NCBI RefSeq assembly: GCF_900103415.1
Contig: NZ_FMXB01000020.1
Coordinates: 1 to 59,546 of the forward strand
DNA: 59,546 nt
DNA from: Methanobrevibacter millerae
GTDB lineage: Archaea; Methanobacteriota; Methanobacteria; Methanobacteriales; Methanobacteriaceae
Direction of reading: 5' to 3'
Under the pieces are notes generated by a model. It saw only the letters and a program-made list of their open reading frames with translations, did no database searches and was not told the origin of the DNA. Positions 28,451-38,031 of this stretch are shown piece by piece; the first letter of the stretch is position 1; each line of letters begins with the position of its first letter. A program made the translations under genes and the position numbers.

Positions 28451-28525
28451 AATAACCACCTACGAGTTTCGTTTGTTAATAGTATATATATGGCTTTCAA
28501 TATAAATTAATATGGTGAATTTATT

Positions 28526-28810
28526 ATGTTGGAACAATATTTGCCATTTATGTGGTTAATTATTTTTGGAAATATTGAAAACCTGATTCTTGCTTCACAG
28601 GGTGTTGTCGAAGGTGTGAATCCAAAAGTTTTAGGTTTGTTAAGTATAATTATTGTAATCCTCTGGTTTATTTTGGGAACTGTAGCGACCGACGCTGCAA
28701 TGCAGTACTCCAATATCATCAACTTTATTGGTGGTCTTGCAATATTCATTTTGGGTATTCAGGCCGTTGTGGGAGCCGTTAAAAATTTAAGATCAAAAGG
28801 AGATGCTTAA
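28526..28810 (+). CDS. Small three-helix membrane protein (tandem paralog 1)
   Basis: 94 residues with three predicted membrane helices. The first contains FGNIENLILASQG, the second LLSIIIVILWFILGTVAT, the third FIGGLAIFILGIQAVVGAV. The sequence is about half the size of common six-helix transporters (LysE/TerC-like), so the product may pair with its neighbour. I do not recognise a specific family. It overlaps or abuts the next gene, its closest paralog. TATA-like elements lie in the 66-bp divergent spacer. Confidence 0.7.
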   Translation: MLEQYLPFMWLIIFGNIENLILASQGVVEGVNPKVLGLLSIIIVILWFILGTVATDAAMQYSNIINFIGGLAIFILGIQAVVGAVKNLRSKGDA

Positions 28811-28811
28811 G

Positions 28812-29084
28812 ATGGTAAATTGGAAAGATTATGCTCCTTTTTCAGGTTTGCTTATTTTTGGAAACATCGAAAACCTTATTCTGGCTTCCCAGGGTGCTGT
28901 AGCACATGTAAATCCGATTATACTGTGTGTATTAAGTCTGATTGCAGTTATCATTTGGCTGTTACTGGGAACTTACGCCACTAAAATAGCTATAAAATAT
29001 GCAGATTACATTGAAATAATCGGTGGAATTGCCATTATTCTTTTAGGTATTGAGGCAATGCTTGAAGGAGTCGGAATATTATAA
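28812..29084 (+). CDS. Small three-helix membrane protein (tandem paralog 2)
   Basis: 90 residues. It shares FGNIENLILASQGAV and the helix pattern with the upstream gene (LSLIAVIIWLLLGTYAT, IIGGIAIILLGIEAM). ATG 28812 is preferred to 28803 because AAGGAGA at 28797-28803 is the ribosome site. The conserved glutamate and asparagine in the first helix of both copies may be functional. An obligate heterodimer forming a six-helix transporter is inferred, not shown. A YhgE/Pip gene starts 15 bp downstream. Confidence 0.7.
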   Translation: MVNWKDYAPFSGLLIFGNIENLILASQGAVAHVNPIILCVLSLIAVIIWLLLGTYATKIAIKYADYIEIIGGIAIILLGIEAMLEGVGIL

Positions 29085-29099
29085 TTATGTGTGATTTAA

Positions 29100-30953
29100 A
29101 TGGGATTTCAGGACTTATTGAAGTTTAGAAAGGATACGAGAAACAACATTTTTGAAATAATAAGAAAGGATGCCAAATCCGCAGTTTCAAATCCGATTGT
29201 TATACTGGTTTTAATAGCAATCATAATATTGCCTTCTCTCTACGGGCTGATAAATATTTATGCCTGCTGGGATCCATATGAAAACACCAATCACGTTCAG
29301 TTTGCCATTGCAAATGACGATTTGGGCGCCTCATATCAGGGTGTTGATATTCATGCAGGTTACGATCTGGTGGAGATGCTCAAGAATAATACCAAGTTCG
29401 AGTGGGTTTTTGTAACTTCCGATGAACTGCGGGAAGGGATCCATAACGGAACCTATTATGCGGGCATTATCGTTCCCGCCAATTTCAGTGAATCGATAGT
29501 CTCGATTACAACCGATGATCCTCATTCGGCCGTATTGGAATATAGGGTTAATGAAAAAACCAATCCCGTTGCAGCCAAGCTGACCGATGCCGCTGCAAAG
29601 GAGGTATACAATAACATCAATGCCGAAATCGTTACTTTCATTAATCTGGCTGCATATAATAAACTGGGCGAACTTCAGTCAGGTCTGGCTTCAGGAGCAA
29701 GTCAGCTGGCTTCAGGAGGAGTTCTATTGTCCAATGGTGCTGGTCAGGTCGGAAGCGGTGCAAGCCAGCTTGTAAGCGGAGCGAATCAGCTGTCAAGCGG
29801 AGCGAATCAGTTGTCAAGCGGCGCCAATGATTTGGCTACAGGCGCCAGTCAGGTTGCAGACGGTGCAGGTCAGGTCGCAGGAGGAACCGGTCAGGCCGCT
29901 TCAACGGTCAATCAGGTCACGGGTGAGATTTCACAGGTTACTGAATACATTAAGGACGGTTCATCTTCCCAAGCTGTAAAGGATGAAATGGACAAAATCA
30001 ATGAAAAATCCCAGAATGTCTCCCAAAAAGTCAATCAGCTTAATGACGGCGCTCACCAGGTTGCAGATGGAGCCGGTGCCGTTTCAAGTGGTGCAATGTC
30101 ATTATCAGGCGGTGCAAGTCAGCTTTCAGGCGGTGTCGATCAATTGAGTCAGGGTTCAGTAAGCCTTGCTGCCGGAGCTCAGTTATTGGCCAATTCAGCT
30201 GCTACTGCATTATTTACGGCATCAAGCTCATTGTCCGGTGCTGCAAGCGGATTGGATGCAGTAACCGGTTTGAACGAATCTCAAGTCGGAGATTATTTCT
30301 ACGCTCCGGTCAAATTGGACAGGCATGAGGAGTTCTCAACAAGCAATTACGGTTCACAGGTGTCTCCGTTTTATCTGGCGCTATGTATGTGGGTCGGTGC
30401 GCTGATTACCTGCGTAATGCTTAAGACTGGTTCAAGCGTAGGTACCAGATACAGGCCTCATGAAGTATATCTGGGCAAGCTGGTTTTATTCAATACATTG
30501 GCCATTCTGCAGACAACCGTTACGTTAATAGGATGCTTTATTTTGGGAATTGACATATCAAATCCATTGATGTTTATCTTTTCCTGTTATTTCGTAGCAT
30601 TGGCATTCATGATGTTGATATATTCGCTGATTTCCGTTTTCGGAGACGTCGGAAAGGGAATAGTCATTATTCTTCTCGTGTTCCAGATATCCGGTACCGG
30701 AGGTATTTATCCTGTTGAAATCATGAACGAGATTTTCGGAATTATATATCCTTACCTGCCGATGACCCATGCAATCAACCTTATACGTGAATCACAGCTC
30801 GGACTGATATGGGCCAATTACATTCCGTCATTTTTAGTCTTGCTGGCCTTGGGTCTGGTTATCCCGATAATTGCGTTTGTTTTAAAGAGAAGCTTTGATA
30901 AGCACACTAAATATTTCGAGGACAAACTGGAAGAAGCTGATCTTTTCAATTAA
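29100..30953 (+). CDS. YhgE/Pip family ABC-2-type membrane protein
   Basis: 617 residues. An N-terminal helix (IVILVLIAIIILPSLYGLIN) leads into an extracytoplasmic region. Residues about 195-370 are a long repeat of SGASQLxSGANQL type units, predicted to form a helical coiled rod. The C-terminal third has five to six helices of the ABC-2 permease type (YPYLPMTHAINLIRESQLG near the end). Members include phage-infection protein Pip of lactococci and components linked to type VII-like secretion. The function here is unknown; it may be a surface receptor or exporter without its own ATPase. It is in the same run as the two small membrane proteins. Confidence 0.88.
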   Translation: MGFQDLLKFRKDTRNNIFEIIRKDAKSAVSNPIVILVLIAIIILPSLYGLINIYACWDPYENTNHVQFAIANDDLGASYQGVDIHAGYDLVEMLKNNTKFEWVFVTSDELREGIHNGTYYAGIIVPANFSESIVSITTDDPHSAVLEYRVNEKTNPVAAKLTDAAAKEVYNNINAEIVTFINLAAYNKLGELQSGLASGASQLASGGVLLSNGAGQVGSGASQLVSGANQLSSGANQLSSGANDLATGASQVADGAGQVAGGTGQAASTVNQVTGEISQVTEYIKDGSSSQAVKDEMDKINEKSQNVSQKVNQLNDGAHQVADGAGAVSSGAMSLSGGASQLSGGVDQLSQGSVSLAAGAQLLANSAATALFTASSSLSGAASGLDAVTGLNESQVGDYFYAPVKLDRHEEFSTSNYGSQVSPFYLALCMWVGALITCVMLKTGSSVGTRYRPHEVYLGKLVLFNTLAILQTTVTLIGCFILGIDISNPLMFIFSCYFVALAFMMLIYSLISVFGDVGKGIVIILLVFQISGTGGIYPVEIMNEIFGIIYPYLPMTHAINLIRESQLGLIWANYIPSFLVLLALGLVIPIIAFVLKRSFDKHTKYFEDKLEEADLFN

Positions 30954-31054
30954 TTTCAGATTTTTCCATTTTCATTTTATTTTTTCAAAACCGATTATTT
31001 TATAAATCATTTTTTCTAAATTAATACTTACGAATTTTTAATGGTGTTTGTGAT

Positions 31055-31372
31055 ATGGAATTCTGTCCTAACTGCGGTTCGATGCTGATGCCCGAGAATG
31101 GCGTAATCAAATGTGCATGCGGCTATGAAAAATCCCTTAGTGAAAACGATTTGGATGAGCAGTACAGGTTCGAAGGCGAAAAGAATAAGGATTTGGAAGT
31201 CATCGTAACCGACAATAATAACGTTGCCCTTCCGACGACAAGGATAACCTGCTACAGATGCGGAGGGACAAAGGGATACTGGTGGACGGTGCAGACGCGC
31301 TCCGCCGATGAGGCCCCGACCAATTTCATAAGATGCGCCAAGTGCGGAAACACCTGGAGAAGCTCAAACTAA
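31055..31372 (+). CDS. tfs: Transcription factor S (TFIIS/RPA12-like)
   Basis: 105 residues with two zinc ribbons: FCPNCGSML...CACG at the N-terminus and CYRCGGTKGYWW...CAKCGNTW at the C-terminus. The acidic hairpin TRSADEAPT carries the DE pair that inserts in the RNA polymerase active site to stimulate transcript cleavage. It is a standard archaeal gene. The Shine-Dalgarno GTGAT precedes the ATG. Confidence 0.95.
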   Translation: MEFCPNCGSMLMPENGVIKCACGYEKSLSENDLDEQYRFEGEKNKDLEVIVTDNNNVALPTTRITCYRCGGTKGYWWTVQTRSADEAPTNFIRCAKCGNTWRSSN

Positions 31373-31541
31373 ACAATTTCTTTTTTTTTAAATGAGTTTT
31401 TCTTTTCATTAAATTAATACTTCACATAATAAGTGTATTTTTTAAACGGGTTTTCTTGCATTTAACGTGTTCATTAATTTATTCTTTAGCATGGTGATGT
31501 ATGCATGCATACCGTGAAAGATAAAAATAGTAAAGTATTGA

Positions 31542-32573
31542 TTATTCCTTTTTAAGATTTTCAATATCCTTTTTAAGCGTTCTGATTTCATCTTTAAGGG
31601 CTTTGATTTCATCGCTTGAATCCAGATTGTCTTTTAGTTCCTCGATAATACTTTCTTTTTCACCATTTGAAGACTCCATATCTTCTTTCCTGGTTTTGAT
31701 GGCTAAAGAGAACAGTATTATTCCGACAACTGATGCGAAAAGCATTTCCGGATAAAGGTTATGAATGAAAGGGAATGAAATGTCTGACGGTGTCATTACA
31801 ACAACCATAAGCATTTCAAAGCCGGTAAAGAGAAACATTATTATAATGGCTTCAAGAGGCCTTGGGAATTTTTTATCGTTTAAAATGAAAAACAGGCTTC
31901 CTACAATTCCGCTTATCACCGTTGAAACGGCGCATGGAAGTGCAGTGACTCCGCCCATGGAGAATCTGTATGCTGCGGATATGATTCCTACTGGTATTCC
32001 AACAAAAGGACCTCCAAACAGGCCGCTGATCATAACCACCATGCATCTGACATTTGCCGGAGCGCCGTCAACGTCTATGGTGAAGTATGTGGCGTAAAGA
32101 GCCAGTAAGGCAAATATGATGAAACATACGAAAATATTCCTTTTGGTGAATTTGCCGCGTATAATCTCCTTGAAGGGCTTTAGCATGGTCGCCAAAAGAA
32201 TGAAAATCAGGGTTATTGACAAGATTCTGAACATTTCCAGATATGGGCCGAAAAGTTCTGCGGTATTTGCCTTTTCGCCGAAATAGGAAGTCATGATGCT
32301 TATTATGGTTATCATGATTAATGCGCCTAATTCATATAGCAATCCGCCTTTTTCCCTTAATCCGGATAATTTTGCCGTAATGAATCCTATGATTATAACG
32401 GTAGGTACAACGCTTGAAAAATACTCATAAGTCTGCAATTGGACGTTTATTCCGGTTTTTGAATAATAACCGATTAATCCTATAAAAAGAATGATGTTTG
32501 AAATGATTAATATGAGATAAATGGCGTTCATCATCTGCTTCTTGTTTGTTGATTTGAGTTTGTCTTTTGCCAT
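31542..32573 (-). CDS. 5TM-LYT domain membrane protein with C-terminal coiled coil
   Basis: About 343 residues. Eight or so membrane helices are predicted; residues about 165-235 (GAPANVRCMVVMISGLFGGP, then GGVTALPCAVSTVISGIVG) match the sensory module of LytS/YhcK-type five-helix receptors. No kinase or GGDEF output domain is present. The C-terminus is a Glu/Lys-rich coiled coil (IKALKDEIRTLKKDIENL). ATG 32573 is preferred over TTG 32582. A sensor that signals through protein contacts is a reasonable inference; the ligand is unknown. Confidence 0.75.
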   Translation of the reverse strand: MAKDKLKSTNKKQMMNAIYLILIISNIILFIGLIGYYSKTGINVQLQTYEYFSSVVPTVIIIGFITAKLSGLREKGGLLYELGALIMITIISIMTSYFGEKANTAELFGPYLEMFRILSITLIFILLATMLKPFKEIIRGKFTKRNIFVCFIIFALLALYATYFTIDVDGAPANVRCMVVMISGLFGGPFVGIPVGIISAAYRFSMGGVTALPCAVSTVISGIVGSLFFILNDKKFPRPLEAIIIMFLFTGFEMLMVVVMTPSDISFPFIHNLYPEMLFASVVGIILFSLAIKTRKEDMESSNGEKESIIEELKDNLDSSDEIKALKDEIRTLKKDIENLKKE

Positions 32574-32757
32574 ATTAATCAATCTTTAAAAAATGTTCAC
32601 TGAAACTATCTATATTGATGATTGTATTAATATTTTTTCAAATATTTCATTTTATTTAAGGTTTGCACACTTTTTTTTTTGAAAATACCAAAACATATAT
32701 AAAAATGATATTATCCTTTAATAAATTCAAAAGTATTAAAATTTCGTTTTTAAATTA

Positions 32758-34367
32758 GGGACTGTCAATTTGTTAGGTCTTAAGTGATTGATTTATGTGT
32801 ATTTCCCATTTTATTATTTTTTTAGTCTATTTTTTCTTTTTTCAACTAAAGATTTAAATATGATGGTTGTTTTTGATTCTTTGATTTTAATTTTTTGCAC
32901 ATTTTTGATTTTTTATTTTTGTTAATATGTTTCTAATTTGTATTTTAATAACTATATATTACTTAATTAACTTATAATTATTTTTTTGTTTTTAATTTTA
33001 AATTTTAAGTGTAATAAACTATATATAGGTTGGAAGACAAATTATTATATATGTACAGCGAAAATAATTGTCTTCCATTTGTTATATTGGAAAATGGTCA
33101 ATATATATTTGTCGGTGATTTTGTTGATCCGATTAGGCATGATAATAGACGCGAGATTTTAGATAATTCTTTTCAAATTATTCTTCCAATTAAGAGCATT
33201 CTTGATGATACGTTCTTTGTTAACTCAGATGGGGTTATAGAATATCGTGAACGTCATTGTTGTAAATGTGGATCTAAACACATTATTAAAAAAGATTATA
33301 ATTGGAGAACATTATATTTAGAAAAGGGAATACCAATTAAAGTCAAAATAAAACGATATTTATGTCGTAAATGTGGAAAAAAATCTCAAACAGAGTTTTT
33401 AGGATTTTATGCTAAATACTCCAATTTTTCAAATATTATTAAAAATAAGATTGTTAATGCTCGTGAAAATAGTTGGATTTCATTAAGAACTATTAAAAGA
33501 TTAATTAAAGACTGGTTGGGTATTAATATATCTCATGAAACGATAAGAAAAACTTTATTAGTTGAAGGTAAATTTTATTATTTCAATGATGAAATAAAAC
33601 TGTCAGGATATTACGCATATGACGAACAGTGGGAGAAAGTTAACGGAAAATGGGTTTACTATCTTGTCCTATTTGATTTAGTCAATAACGTTCCTGTGGC
33701 ATCTATGTTGACCAAAAAACTAAAGCATAATCTCATTAAAGATTTTATTGATATGAGTATTCCGTTTAAAGACCGTATTGCCATAGTAACTGATTTAAAA
33801 CCAGAATATGACCAAATTATGAACAAATTAGGATTTGTTCATCAACACTGCACATTTCACTTAGAAAAAAAAACATAAAATCCAACATGGAAAAGAAAAT
33901 AAATGAAGACATGGCAGATTATCGTTTAGAATTAAAAAATACACATCAAAAATACTCAAAAGATGAAATCAATGAAATCATAAAATAGAAAAAAGAAGAA
34001 GTAAAATCAGAAATTTGGGAATATATAAAAGAATTCATGGAATTATTCAAAAAACCAACATTCAATGAAGCAATAGATTATGTAAACAAATTAAAAAAAG
34101 AAATAAACGATTATCCAAAACATTTAGCAAATTATTTGAAAAAAAATTTTTTCACAGAATACAGAAAATTCTTAAGATTCATGGAAAATGACTATAAAAG
34201 ACATTTGGACAGCACCAATAATAAATTAGAAAATTTCAATGGAAATACAATGCCAAAATATGAAAAAAGAAGTTATAGAACAATGCAAGGATTATGGAGT
34301 GCACTAATGCACAAAAAAGATGGATGGATAAAAAGACGAAAAGAAGACCTAACAAATTGACAGTCCC
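32758..34367 (+). mobile_element. Decayed insertion sequence with 24-bp perfect terminal inverted repeats
   Basis: The left end 32758-32781 (GGGACTGTCAATTTGTTAGG...) is repeated perfectly and inverted at 34344-34367, giving a 1610-bp element. It encloses one transposase gene, now broken, and about 270 bp of AT-rich left-end sequence without a gene. No clear target-site duplication is visible. The IS family is uncertain: the N-terminal zinc ribbon is ISL3-like, but I cannot confirm it. Confidence 0.9.
33030..34360 (+). pseudogene. Broken DDE-type transposase
   Basis: The first half (33030-33878) has a four-cysteine zinc ribbon (CCKCGSKH...CRKCGKK), the first catalytic aspartate in YAYDEQWEK, a second in AIVTDLKPEY and a CTFHLEK motif. 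The frame is lost in a run of nine A at 33865-33873. It continues in the -1 frame (NIKSNMEKKI...), meets an in-frame TAG at 33986-33988, and then runs to 34360 with a C-terminal HLDSTNNKLENFNG segment that would hold the catalytic glutamate. Two lesions make it non-functional. The stop lies within the right inverted repeat. Confidence 0.9.
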
Positions 34368-34430
34368 TGAAAATTTCATAACAGTCTAATTAATATATTG
34401 AAAAATCATAAATATATATGAGGTTAATCA

Positions 34431-35135
34431 ATGACTACGATTATCGAATTCAAGAATGTGAACAAAGAGTACAAATCAGGGGATCATGTTTTAAAAGCGA
34501 TGGATGACGTGAATTTCTCAATTGATGAAGGGGAATTTGTAGTAATCCTTGGACCTTCCGGTGCGGGCAAATCAACACTTTTAAACCTTTTAGGGGGTCT
34601 TGATTCCGTAACGTCCGGCCAGATTATCGTCAACGGCGAGCATGTAGAATCATTTGACGACAATCAGTTGACGAGCTACAGGGCAAAAAACGTCGGTTTC
34701 ATTTTCCAGTTCTACAATCTGATTCCAAATCTTACTTCTCTTGAAAATGTCGAGCTTATGAAGGATATTGTGGACGTTGACATCGATGGATTGAGCGTAC
34801 TGGATTCAGTCGGTCTTAAGGAACATGCAAATCAGTTCCCTGCACAGCTGTCCGGAGGGGAGCAGCAGAGGGTATCCATTGCAAGGGCAGTGGCCAAGCA
34901 GCCTACCATGCTTTTATGTGATGAGCCGACTGGAGCTCTTGACTCAAATACGGGTGTTCTGATTTTGAATCTGCTTCAGGATATGAGCAACAACAAAAAT
35001 ACCACAGTTATTATCGTAACTCACAATGCGATTTTGGCGGAAGCCGCAGACAAGGTAATCAGAATTAAAAACGGCCAGATAGAAAGTATTGTTATCAACG
35101 ACAATCCGAAAAGAGTATCTGATTTGGAATGGTGA
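34431..35135 (+). CDS. ABC transporter ATP-binding protein, MacB/LolD type
   Basis: 234 residues. Walker A is [10 protein letters not shown], the signature is [14 protein letters not shown], Walker B is [12 protein letters not shown] and the switch histidine lies in IIVTHN. The GALD segment and [11 protein letters not shown] are typical of the MacB/LolD/FtsE branch. It pairs with the FtsX-like permease gene starting 4 bp downstream. Ribosome site GAGGT precedes the ATG. The cargo is unknown; such pairs in archaea export peptides or act in envelope stress. Confidence 0.95.
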   Translation: MTTIIEFKNVNKEYKSGDHVLKAMDDVNFSIDEGEFVVILGPSGAGKSTLLNLLGGLDSVTSGQIIVNGEHVESFDDNQLTSYRAKNVGFIFQFYNLIPNLTSLENVELMKDIVDVDIDGLSVLDSVGLKEHANQFPAQLSGGEQQRVSIARAVAKQPTMLLCDEPTGALDSNTGVLILNLLQDMSNNKNTTVIIVTHNAILAEAADKVIRIKNGQIESIVINDNPKRVSDLEW

Positions 35136-35139
35136 GTAT

Positions 35140-37410
35140 ATGCTTGCAAAAAAGATGATGCGAGACATATGGAACAATAAGGCCCAATTCATATCCATCT
35201 TTTTAATGGCATTTTTAGGTGTTTTCGTTTTTGTCGGCATCAGTGCCGAATCTGCCGGACTTGAGGCTAATTCGGCAGAATTTTATGAGGAAACCAACTT
35301 TGCTGACGGATGGATTTATTCGCCTTACCTGAATGACCTTTTTCTGAATCAGGTATGGTATTTAGGCGCAACCACACAAATGGAACGGCAGCTGGTAGTT
35401 GATTCGGTGGCGGACTTTGACAATGACCCCGAGATAAAGCTGCACTTCGTTGAAAACAATACGATATCCAAATTCTATCCTGTTGAAGGATCAGAAGTGG
35501 ATATTAATGACAGCGATGGTGTGTGGCTGGATAAGTATTTTGCAGATGCAAAGGGTCTTAAGGTCGGTGACAACATCAGTTTTGATGCTGAAGGTTACCA
35601 TATAGAAAAGCAGATCAGAGGTATTGGCTATTCGCCTGAATACATTTATCATACTCCATCCTATTCAACGAGGTTGGATTTCAGCAAGATGGGCTTTGCC
35701 TACCTGTCACATAATGCATTTCCCGAAGACAATATCACATATAATGTTTTGAATGTTAAATTTGACGGTAAAAGCAGCACATTTGAAAAGTTGCTGGATT
35801 ATCGTCTGAACGGTTATTACAGCACCTTTCTTGACAGGTCTTCACATCCTAGTCATAATCACTTTTCACATGAAATCTCTCAGCACAAAATGATGGCGGA
35901 CATTTTCCCTGTTGTGTTCATTCTAATTACAATGCTTATTCTTGCAACTACAATGACAAGGATAATTGCACATCAGAGAACTCAAATAGGTACGTTAAAG
36001 GCGGTTGGATTTAAGAGCATTACAATTACCCTACATTATATATCGTATGGATTCTTTCTGGTTCTGATTGGATCCATTTTGGGGCTGATTTTAGGTCCGA
36101 TGATAGTGCCTTCAATCTTTCTTGAGCCAATGACTGAAGTATATGCGATGCCGTCATGGAAACCTATCTGGACTTTGAATTTCGTACTGGTAGTTGCATT
36201 GATGGTCTTGTCTTCGGTTGCGGTTTCATATTATGCCGTCAAAAACATTTCAAACGAAAAGCCTTCTCAGACCATAAAGCCTAAGCCTCCCAAGGCGTCA
36301 ACTTCCGGATTACTTGAAAGGTCAAGAATCTGGAATCGATTGTCATTCAATTTTCGCTGGAATTACAGAGATGCTAAAAGAAATAAATTAAGAGGATTAA
36401 TGACTATTATAGGTGTTATGGGTTGCTGTGCACTTTTAGTTGGTGCATTTGGAATGTATGATGGGGTCAACGATGCAAAAAATTGGGAGTACAGTCAGAT
36501 ACTACATTATGACTCAAAACTGATTATAGATGATAACGCATCTGATGTTCAAATCGATGAGGTGGCAGGCAAAGTAAACGGGCAAAAGATAATGGAAGAA
36601 CCGGTTGAAATGGAATCCGGTGACATTAAGAAATCGGGACTCCTTCAGGTTTTAAACAACACTGATTTGATAACGCCAACGGATAAGGATAAGAATAGGA
36701 TAGAAATTGCATCTGATGAGTTTTCAATTTCACAAAAGATGGCAGATTTATTGGGAGTAGGCATTGGAGATACTGTCAAATGGCATATTATGGGATCAAA
36801 TGATTGGGTTAATGCGACTATCGATAAAATCCATGCGGACCCTTCCTCCCAGGGCCTAATCATGTCTCCGGAAAAACTGGAGGATTTGGGATTAAACTAC
36901 ACTGTTACCAGTATTATAACGTCAGATTATGTGAATGAATCATATGATGGCATTAAAACATCTGTTTCCATTAGTGAAATCCTTGATAACTGGGATGAGT
37001 CAACCAAGAGCATGTGGCTTCTGATTTACATATTGACATTTTTTGCCTGCATTCTGGCTGTTGTCGTATTATATAATCTGGGGCTTTTGTCATTCACTGA
37101 AATCGAAAGGGAAATTGCAACTCTTAAGGTGTTGGGATTCAAAAGCAGGGATTTGAGAAGATTTCTGTTAACACAAAACCTGATTTTCACGTTCATAGGA
37201 TATCTATTGGGTGTTCCTTTAGGATTCTATATTCTAAAAGTAATTTGGCGGGGATCAGGTGATAATTTATATATGGTGCCTTCTTTAACTCTTAATAATC
37301 TGTTGTTGACTGCAGCAATAACCTTTTCACTGTCAATAATTATAAATCTGTTGTTTTCAGGCAAAATCAAGAACCTTGACATGGTAGAATCCCTTAAGGG
37401 TCAAGAATAG
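35140..37410 (+). CDS. ABC transporter permease, FtsX/MacB family with duplicated core
   Basis: About 756 residues. An N-terminal helix, a large extracytoplasmic domain, three helices with the FtsX motif (AHQRTQIGTLKAVGFKS), a central helix, a second extracytoplasmic domain, and three C-terminal helices with a second copy (IEREIATLKVLGFKSRDL) make a pseudo-dimeric permease. This layout suggests it needs no second permease. ATG 35140 is preferred because GGTGAG overlapping the upstream stop is the ribosome site; the longer frame from 35089 runs inside the ATPase gene. Confidence 0.92.
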   Translation: MLAKKMMRDIWNNKAQFISIFLMAFLGVFVFVGISAESAGLEANSAEFYEETNFADGWIYSPYLNDLFLNQVWYLGATTQMERQLVVDSVADFDNDPEIKLHFVENNTISKFYPVEGSEVDINDSDGVWLDKYFADAKGLKVGDNISFDAEGYHIEKQIRGIGYSPEYIYHTPSYSTRLDFSKMGFAYLSHNAFPEDNITYNVLNVKFDGKSSTFEKLLDYRLNGYYSTFLDRSSHPSHNHFSHEISQHKMMADIFPVVFILITMLILATTMTRIIAHQRTQIGTLKAVGFKSITITLHYISYGFFLVLIGSILGLILGPMIVPSIFLEPMTEVYAMPSWKPIWTLNFVLVVALMVLSSVAVSYYAVKNISNEKPSQTIKPKPPKASTSGLLERSRIWNRLSFNFRWNYRDAKRNKLRGLMTIIGVMGCCALLVGAFGMYDGVNDAKNWEYSQILHYDSKLIIDDNASDVQIDEVAGKVNGQKIMEEPVEMESGDIKKSGLLQVLNNTDLITPTDKDKNRIEIASDEFSISQKMADLLGVGIGDTVKWHIMGSNDWVNATIDKIHADPSSQGLIMSPEKLEDLGLNYTVTSIITSDYVNESYDGIKTSVSISEILDNWDESTKSMWLLIYILTFFACILAVVVLYNLGLLSFTEIEREIATLKVLGFKSRDLRRFLLTQNLIFTFIGYLLGVPLGFYILKVIWRGSGDNLYMVPSLTLNNLLLTAAITFSLSIIINLLFSGKIKNLDMVESLKGQE

Positions 37411-37485
37411 ATTAAAGGTTTTTTTGTAAAAGTTAATATGATATTAAATCAAAATATTTAACTATATAATTTTTGAGGTTATATT

Positions 37486-38031
37486 ATGGCAGATTTAAAA
37501 GGTACAAAAACTGAAGAAAACTTAAAAGCTGCACTTGCAGGTGAATCTCAGGCTCGTGTAAAATATGAATTTTACGCATCCCAGGCCAAAAAAGACGGAT
37601 ATGTTGAAATCAAGGAAATTTTCCAGGAATCCTCCGACAATGAAAAGGAACATGCAAAAGTCTGGTTTAAATTGTTGAATGGTGGAAAAGTACCTCCTAC
37701 AACCGACAATCTCGCTGATGCTGCTGCAGGAGAACATGAGGAATGGACAGAAATGTATAAGAACTTCGCAGCTGAAGCACGTGAAGAAGGCTTTGAAGAT
37801 ATTGCAGCCTTGTTTGACGCTGCTGCAGCTACCGAAAAGGCTCACGAAGAAAGGTACAATGCCCTATCCGACAAGATTGCTGCAGATAAGGTGTTCAAAA
37901 AAGATGAAGAGATTGCATGGAAATGTAACAACTGCGGATACATACATTACGGAAAGGAAGCTCCTGAAGTATGTCCTCTATGCGACCATCCGCAAGCTCA
38001 CTTCAGAAAAAAGGATGAAAGTTATATCTAG
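37486..38031 (+). CDS. rbr: Rubrerythrin
   Basis: 181 residues. An N-terminal ferritin-like di-iron domain (NLKAALAGESQARVKYEFYA, EKEHAKVWF, EKAHEERY) precedes a C-terminal rubredoxin-like FeS4 site (WKCNNCGYIHYG and CPLCDHPQAHF). It reduces hydrogen peroxide in anaerobes. The ribosome site GAGGT precedes the ATG, and a T-rich stretch follows the stop. It stands alone, with its own promoter region. Confidence 0.96.
   Translation: MADLKGTKTEENLKAALAGESQARVKYEFYASQAKKDGYVEIKEIFQESSDNEKEHAKVWFKLLNGGKVPPTTDNLADAAAGEHEEWTEMYKNFAAEAREEGFEDIAALFDAAAATEKAHEERYNALSDKIAADKVFKKDEEIAWKCNNCGYIHYGKEAPEVCPLCDHPQAHFRKKDESYI

Noticed and set aside
33865-33988. Programmed -1 frameshift of the transposase at the A9 run
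   Set aside because: Attractive for an insertion sequence, but the shifted frame meets a TAG at 33986, so no full-length product would result.
33986-33988. Pyrrolysine readthrough of the in-frame TAG in the transposase
   Set aside because: No Pyl machinery is visible and the suspected genus is not known to use it; an adjacent frameshift supports plain decay.
32735-34380. AAAATTTC on both sides of the insertion sequence as a target-site duplication
   Set aside because: The left copy is separated from the element end by about 12 bp, unlike the right copy, so it is probably chance.
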